Origin: Owenia fusiformis
Taxonomy: Eukaryota; Annelida; Polychaeta; Sabellida; Oweniidae
Reading direction: 5' to 3'
DNA: 64,000 bases
Assembly: GCA_903813345.2 (NCBI GenBank)
Contig: CAIIXF020000005.1
Location: 17,053,375 to 17,117,374, forward strand
Position 1 is the stretch's first letter, and the number at the start of each line of letters is the position of its first letter. Position numbers and translations under genes: made by a program. Under the pieces are notes generated by a model. That model was not told where the DNA came from and searched no databases. It was given only the letters and a program-made list of their open reading frames with translations. Below, piece after piece: positions 38,101 to 44,100 of the stretch.

Positions 38101-41100
38101 ATTATCTTTTTACAAAAACCATGTCTATAAAATTCTGATTGATATTACATCGGATGATAGCAATTCCTTTAATATTTTATTTCCTCTTATGAATGATTAA
38201 AACAAATATTTGTTCAGAGATACGAAACTGTTTTTTTTCACTCATGAGGAAAATAAAGATTATTAAAATATAGTTTTTAGAAAAAGAAAAAAGTAAGAAT
38301 ATACAGGGTGGGCCAATAAACAATACCCACGTTTAAAGATGAATGATTCCTATGATATATGTTAAACCATGCCATAATGTATTATACATTATTTTAAAGA
38401 TAAATCATTTCCTAACAAATGACACAATTCAAGTGAAAAACCTTTGTTTACTCGTGGAGTTAGACACTAAGATCGACACCAGGGGTGCCATGATCGACCA
38501 AAAATCAAAAAATGGAAATTCCCAAATTTCCTTCTATATTGCAATCACAGTTGCACTCAATATGCTTGACTGAATCATCATAAATTTATTTAAGAGTAGT
38601 ACACAATTGACAATTAATCAAAAATTTATAAGTATTATTGTTGAATATTGCACTATACTTGTATAAATGCACCTCTTTTGAAGGTGCCAAAGTTCAAACT
38701 TCCCTCCATTTTCCACAATTTGGAAATCCATAGTGAGTAACTTTTTTGGTCGCCCATGGCACCCCTGTTTTTTTAATCAGATGGTCTCATATTGTTAGGA
38801 AATGATTTTTCTTTAAAATTATATATAATACGTGACATGGTTTAACGTTATATCATATGATATTCATTTTTAAACGTGGGTATTTTTTGGCCCACCCTCG
38901 TATAAAAGGGAAAACTTGTACCTGGCATTTTTTATGACATTCTGCTTTTGTTAGATTTGAATATCTAACAGCCATTGTACACTGAAAGCAAAAATATTTA
39001 CAATATTACACAAGGGAGGTTCGGCTATACGTTTCAGGAGAACTTGCACGCGATCCTGTAATAGAACCCCTATCCCCTCATAATTGTTTTTTCCAGTGAC
39101 CTAAATACAACTTTTTTCCTTACTTTTCCTTATATAAATGGGAGAACTTATACATATAGCTAGATGGCCATAGTTCTACACGTCCACTTACAAGTTCTCT
39201 TTAAAACGTGTAGCTATTCTCCCTATCTTCAAGAGAGCTTCCACGTGGGCGTGTAGAATGATGGTCCCCTCTGGATATGTTTCCCTTTCGTAGGATTTAC
39301 TTGCCTGATTGACTATAAGCTGTAAGTCGTGTTTAGATTCTCGGAAAACGTTTAAAGGGGGCAGTAATTCTTAGAGGTCATAATTAATACGTTTACGTAC
39401 AAATTCTCTTTAAAACGTGTAGCTTAACTTCGCTATTTATATTATACATGTAGATGTATGCTTCCCATCTCACCTTACACGGTTCAATAGCTCATAACAA
39501 CAACAACTTTACCGAGTTCTTTGTCCTTTCAAAACATTTTTTGCTCAATGTTTATTGATTGACAGAACTTTAAGTCCAACTCTATTGTCTTAGCGTTAAT
39601 GTTTGAATAATTGAATTATTTCTTGCTTGTTGATTAATGTTGTCATTTTTAGTAATAATCCTTAATGATTAATTCAACATCTAATTTCCATATACTGTAT
39701 GCTGTGTATGGTAATGGTTCATTGAAATTGAAACAGTATCGGATATGCATGAATTGATATGTATTGAAAGTATAACGAGATGCCGTGATGTCCGCTCAAA
39801 ATTTGGTCATGTTTTGGACTTAATATGTGTCATGCCCAAAATAGTTCATGTAAAATTAGTATTAAATGTATTAGTTACGATAGTTTATGACTATTTTGAA
39901 GGGGAGGGGGAATTAGACACATCAGACACTGTTTCTTTTCACGTTGGATTGTGATTTGGGATAATTAATTTTCTTATCAAAAGCCAGAAATTAGCATGTT
40001 ATTTCCAGAGACACTACTGCATTCAGTACTAAAGGAAGAAGGAAATAAATATTCGTTGAAATTCTTAACGTATAAAAATCGCTTTACTTACATTATAACA
40101 CTTTGGTGAGGTTTCGTTATTACAACTAAATGGAATGTACAGCTTGTAAATGTTGTCTACATTTCTATTTCTCACACCGTACTGAAACAAAGTACAAGGT
40201 TTTTTTTATATTCAAACCATCAAAATGAATGGCAAGCCAATAATAGGGAGTTTAAGCTTGCATAAGAAATATGGCAAGCCAATAATAGGGAGTTTAAGCT
40301 TGCATAAAAATCGAAACTCCAACCTGTACGTATGACCAATCGCCCATATAAATCCATCGTTTAAATATTTTCCGTTCACGTTTAGGTTGTGAAAACGCCT
40401 TGCAAGCTTAAACTCCCTATTACTTCGATCACGCCGCGACATTCCTTCTTTCACGTACTGCACCCCATGCAGACAGATCGCCCAAAATTACATTAATATG
40501 ATGCTAGACTCGACATTAAACAGGAAACAAGAAACATTTTGTCACCAACGCAGCAAATTATTTTGACTGCTTAATATATGGTGAATGACAGTCACATTTG
40601 TTCTACAAGTATGAGAATAGCATGACGTCCTGATATTTCAGGGTCTGAGGGTAACTCGTTCGAAAAATGATGGTGGTGATTGAAATTGCGATGAAAAGAT
40701 AAAACCGCAACGAAACATTTGTAGAAATATACATCACATATGGAATTTTTCAAAACAGAAAAAATATGTATAAATAGTAAATCCTGCAGGTCTAATTTCC
40801 CTGGTAGCATTAACATTGGTGTCGTATATGTCGTACAATTAATACTTGAAACACAACTATTATTCGGACTTTTAATCCGACGTATTTGTGATGTGTACTT
40901 CAAGGTTCAAACCGATTATCTTCATTCACGTTCTTTGACAAGGATGAATCCATTTGAAAACACGGATTTCTTGATTATTCTTCAAACCTACCCTTGAAAT
41001 ATAAGTATGTGGGATATAACAGTGTAAATTGACACGCCTTTTGTTTGCTCCGTATCATGAAAGGCATGAAAAAATAAGTACAGGTACCATCTGTAAGTCT

Positions 41101-44100
41101 GTCAATATTCGAAAACAGAAAGTTCATTCTATATTTTAACAAGAAAAAATACATTTTGGTTGGTTCATGATGAAAAATGACAAATAAAATACATCATTTG
41201 AAGTAGTGGTATACGGACATAGGGAAAATTCAGAAATACCTTGAATATGTAACCATGGACTTTAATTAAAAGCCCATGATGTAACAGAACATCAAAATTA
41301 TGATCATTTACACGTTTTCTGATACAGGTAGAGGTTTACTTCAATTGTGGCACCATTCTCAGTAAATATTGATGAATACACGAATTTCTTATTAAACCTG
41401 ACTGTTCTATGGGGATCTATCTATCTATTTTTACTGAAATTCAACGTAGGTCTATATTTAATGAAAATTACGTTTTTCTAACGAGAACGATTTGTCATTG
41501 TCATACTGATTACTGAACACGATGTAATGGTATGTGCGTTCTCTTGTCAGGATCAAAAGTGACTAACCATTTAAGCACACCATTGGAAAGCCTTTTTTTG
41601 TCATATCGAATGTAGTTTTCATTTTTACCAAATAGACGTTTAACAACTGAGAAATCAAACATTTCGAATTAATAAGTAAACAGATTTTTTATTTTTTATT
41701 CATTCAAAAGTAAAAGGATGACGCCGTGTTTTAGTTCCATAATGAACATAATGTTACGTGTGTTTTGTTATTACAAGCCAAAATGACCAACCTAAATGGA
41801 ATTGGTCTTCTTTCCATTGTGCTTTTTTCAATCGTGATCAACTAATATTAGCCATGTACATGGTAACAAAGTGGAAAAAATCCCGACAACGGGTTCGAGA
41901 TAAAGATATAGGTTTAGCCACATTGGTTTATACCTGTAGTCTTATCCAATGTTATCAAAATGTGGTATGGGAGACTTTTCAATTTAATTTCAAAAACTTG
42001 ATTTTGAAGGAAAATCGTGAATTTATTTCAAATAAAACTTAAAGGACAACTGGAATAGCTTTTCTCAACTTGAAGCTACAAAAATGCGGTTTTCTCCATT
42101 GTAAGCCCAATGTAGAGTTCTTGCAATAGTAATTTATTGCGAAGTAATAATGAACACAAACACATAAATTGGTTGAAAAATAAGCAAGAAATTAAATCAA
42201 GACAGCACAAAAGCTTACAAGTTTAGTCTGTTTGATATGAAATTCCGATTTTTTGTTCCTAAATTGGCGGGAAATTCAAATAATCGAAAATTATAAGATT
42301 TACAACTTCAAAAGTCTCATATAGTCATGACAAGAAATTTTCTGACTTTGCACAGAGCCTTTAAATTAATTTAGTTGTCATGGGAAATTGTTGAATAGAG
42401 AAGGGGATGTTGAATGCTAGATAGCATATTCATTGGTATGAATTGTGGCTAATTAAAAGATATGAGTGACCTCTAAAAGTTGGTTTTAAATAAATTCACA
42501 AATTTTGGAACAAAAAGTCTATCAAAAACCACTTTTTGAAATTAAAAAAAAGTTTCACATATCACACTTTGATAACATTGGGTAAGACTACAATATAAGC
42601 CAAAGTGGTTGAAACTTTACATGGGGCCTTTAATGAATTAAACAAGCATTGATGAATAAAAGACTTATAACCACAAGCTTACATATTTATGAGCGATATG
42701 TCTTAGAACTATCCACGAATGAATATCTATATATTTCGTGTGTTGCAACATACTATCGACATTACATACCACCCGAAGCATCAGATATCGTTCCGTATTT
42801 CACTATTCATGTGAAAACTTTGCCAATGATTTTTTCATCCTCTCTAAGAATTCCTTTTTTATTTTGATATCATATCCTGTGAATATCACAGTAACCATCA
42901 CAGGGTCTATTGGAAAAGGCTATTGTTAACATTGATTACAATGTTCGTGATACACATGAATGGCTTTCAAACCCATTTTCAGTAAAATAAACCAATGCAA
43001 ATTATTATTGTTTTACACGATTTAAAGCACAGTGATCAACACATAATCAATTAATGATTAAATCAGTACTAGCAGTGATACTAGAATAGTATTACTTTAT
43101 TACCTTGAAGTACACATCATACTTATGTCCGATCATAAGTTCGAATAATAGTTGTGTTTTAAATATTAATTGACATACACGAGACCAATGTTAATGCTAC
43201 CAGGGGGAATCGGACCTGCAGGTCTTACTATTTATACATGTTTTCTGTTTTGAAAAATTCGATATGTGATGTATATTTTTTAGTTTTTCAAAGAAATCTA
43301 CAAATATTTTGTTGCGGTTTTATCTTTACACCGTAATTTCAATCACCGCCATCACTATTCAAACGAGTTGCCTTGAAATATCAAATCGTGCAATGTGGCT
43401 GTCATTCGCCATTTATTAAGCAATAGAGAATTAATTTGCTTCATGGTTGGCAAAATGTTTTTAGTTTCCTGGTGAATGTCGATTCTCGCATCATACGAAT
43501 GTAATTCTAGGCGATCTGTCTGCATGGGGTGTATAACTAGACTCTGCGCGCAGGGTAAGCAACGTGAGTAAATCACCTATAAAATGTACAATCTTTTTTG
43601 TTAGGGTCGCTTATGGGGTGGATCACGAGATGGTCATCTTCCGAACACAGGCCTCTAGAAGTCGTTACCACTCGACCGGCCCCTTGAATCTATCCTACAG
43701 GGTGTCCAAAAAAACAGGACCGTAAGAATGTTGAATAACTCGGTTAATTTTGTATATTTTGCATTGAAATTTCAGAATTATTTAGTTCATTCAATGTGAA
43801 TTTTGTTGTGAAAGTTTGATAATAGTCCGCCAGTTGAGTCAAAATCTACAGTTCCTTACAAAACATGGCCCAAATGTGCACCTCTCCTCCCTATGCACAA
43901 TTCAAATTGGACTCATTGGATTCCTGGTTTTTAGTTTTATTTCTTCTTATTTTGCATCTATTCATCTTTATGTAAAAGACCGACAGTCATCAGATCGATG
44001 GTCGTTTTTTTCGTAAACCCACATTCCCATTTGCCCAAAAAGGCCCACTTATTTAGGCCCTGCAAAAGTTTGGGGTTTTCTGGTCCTACCAAAGGGGAGC

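Noticed and set aside
40592-40997. Overlapping frames in the foldback arm
   Set aside because: Arm copies at 43085 and 55680 do not keep the frames open, so they are not coding.
43600-43692. Intact tRNA gene on the minus strand
   Set aside because: The A-box-like part is good, but the B box and acceptor pairing cannot be formed. Better seen as a SINE fragment.
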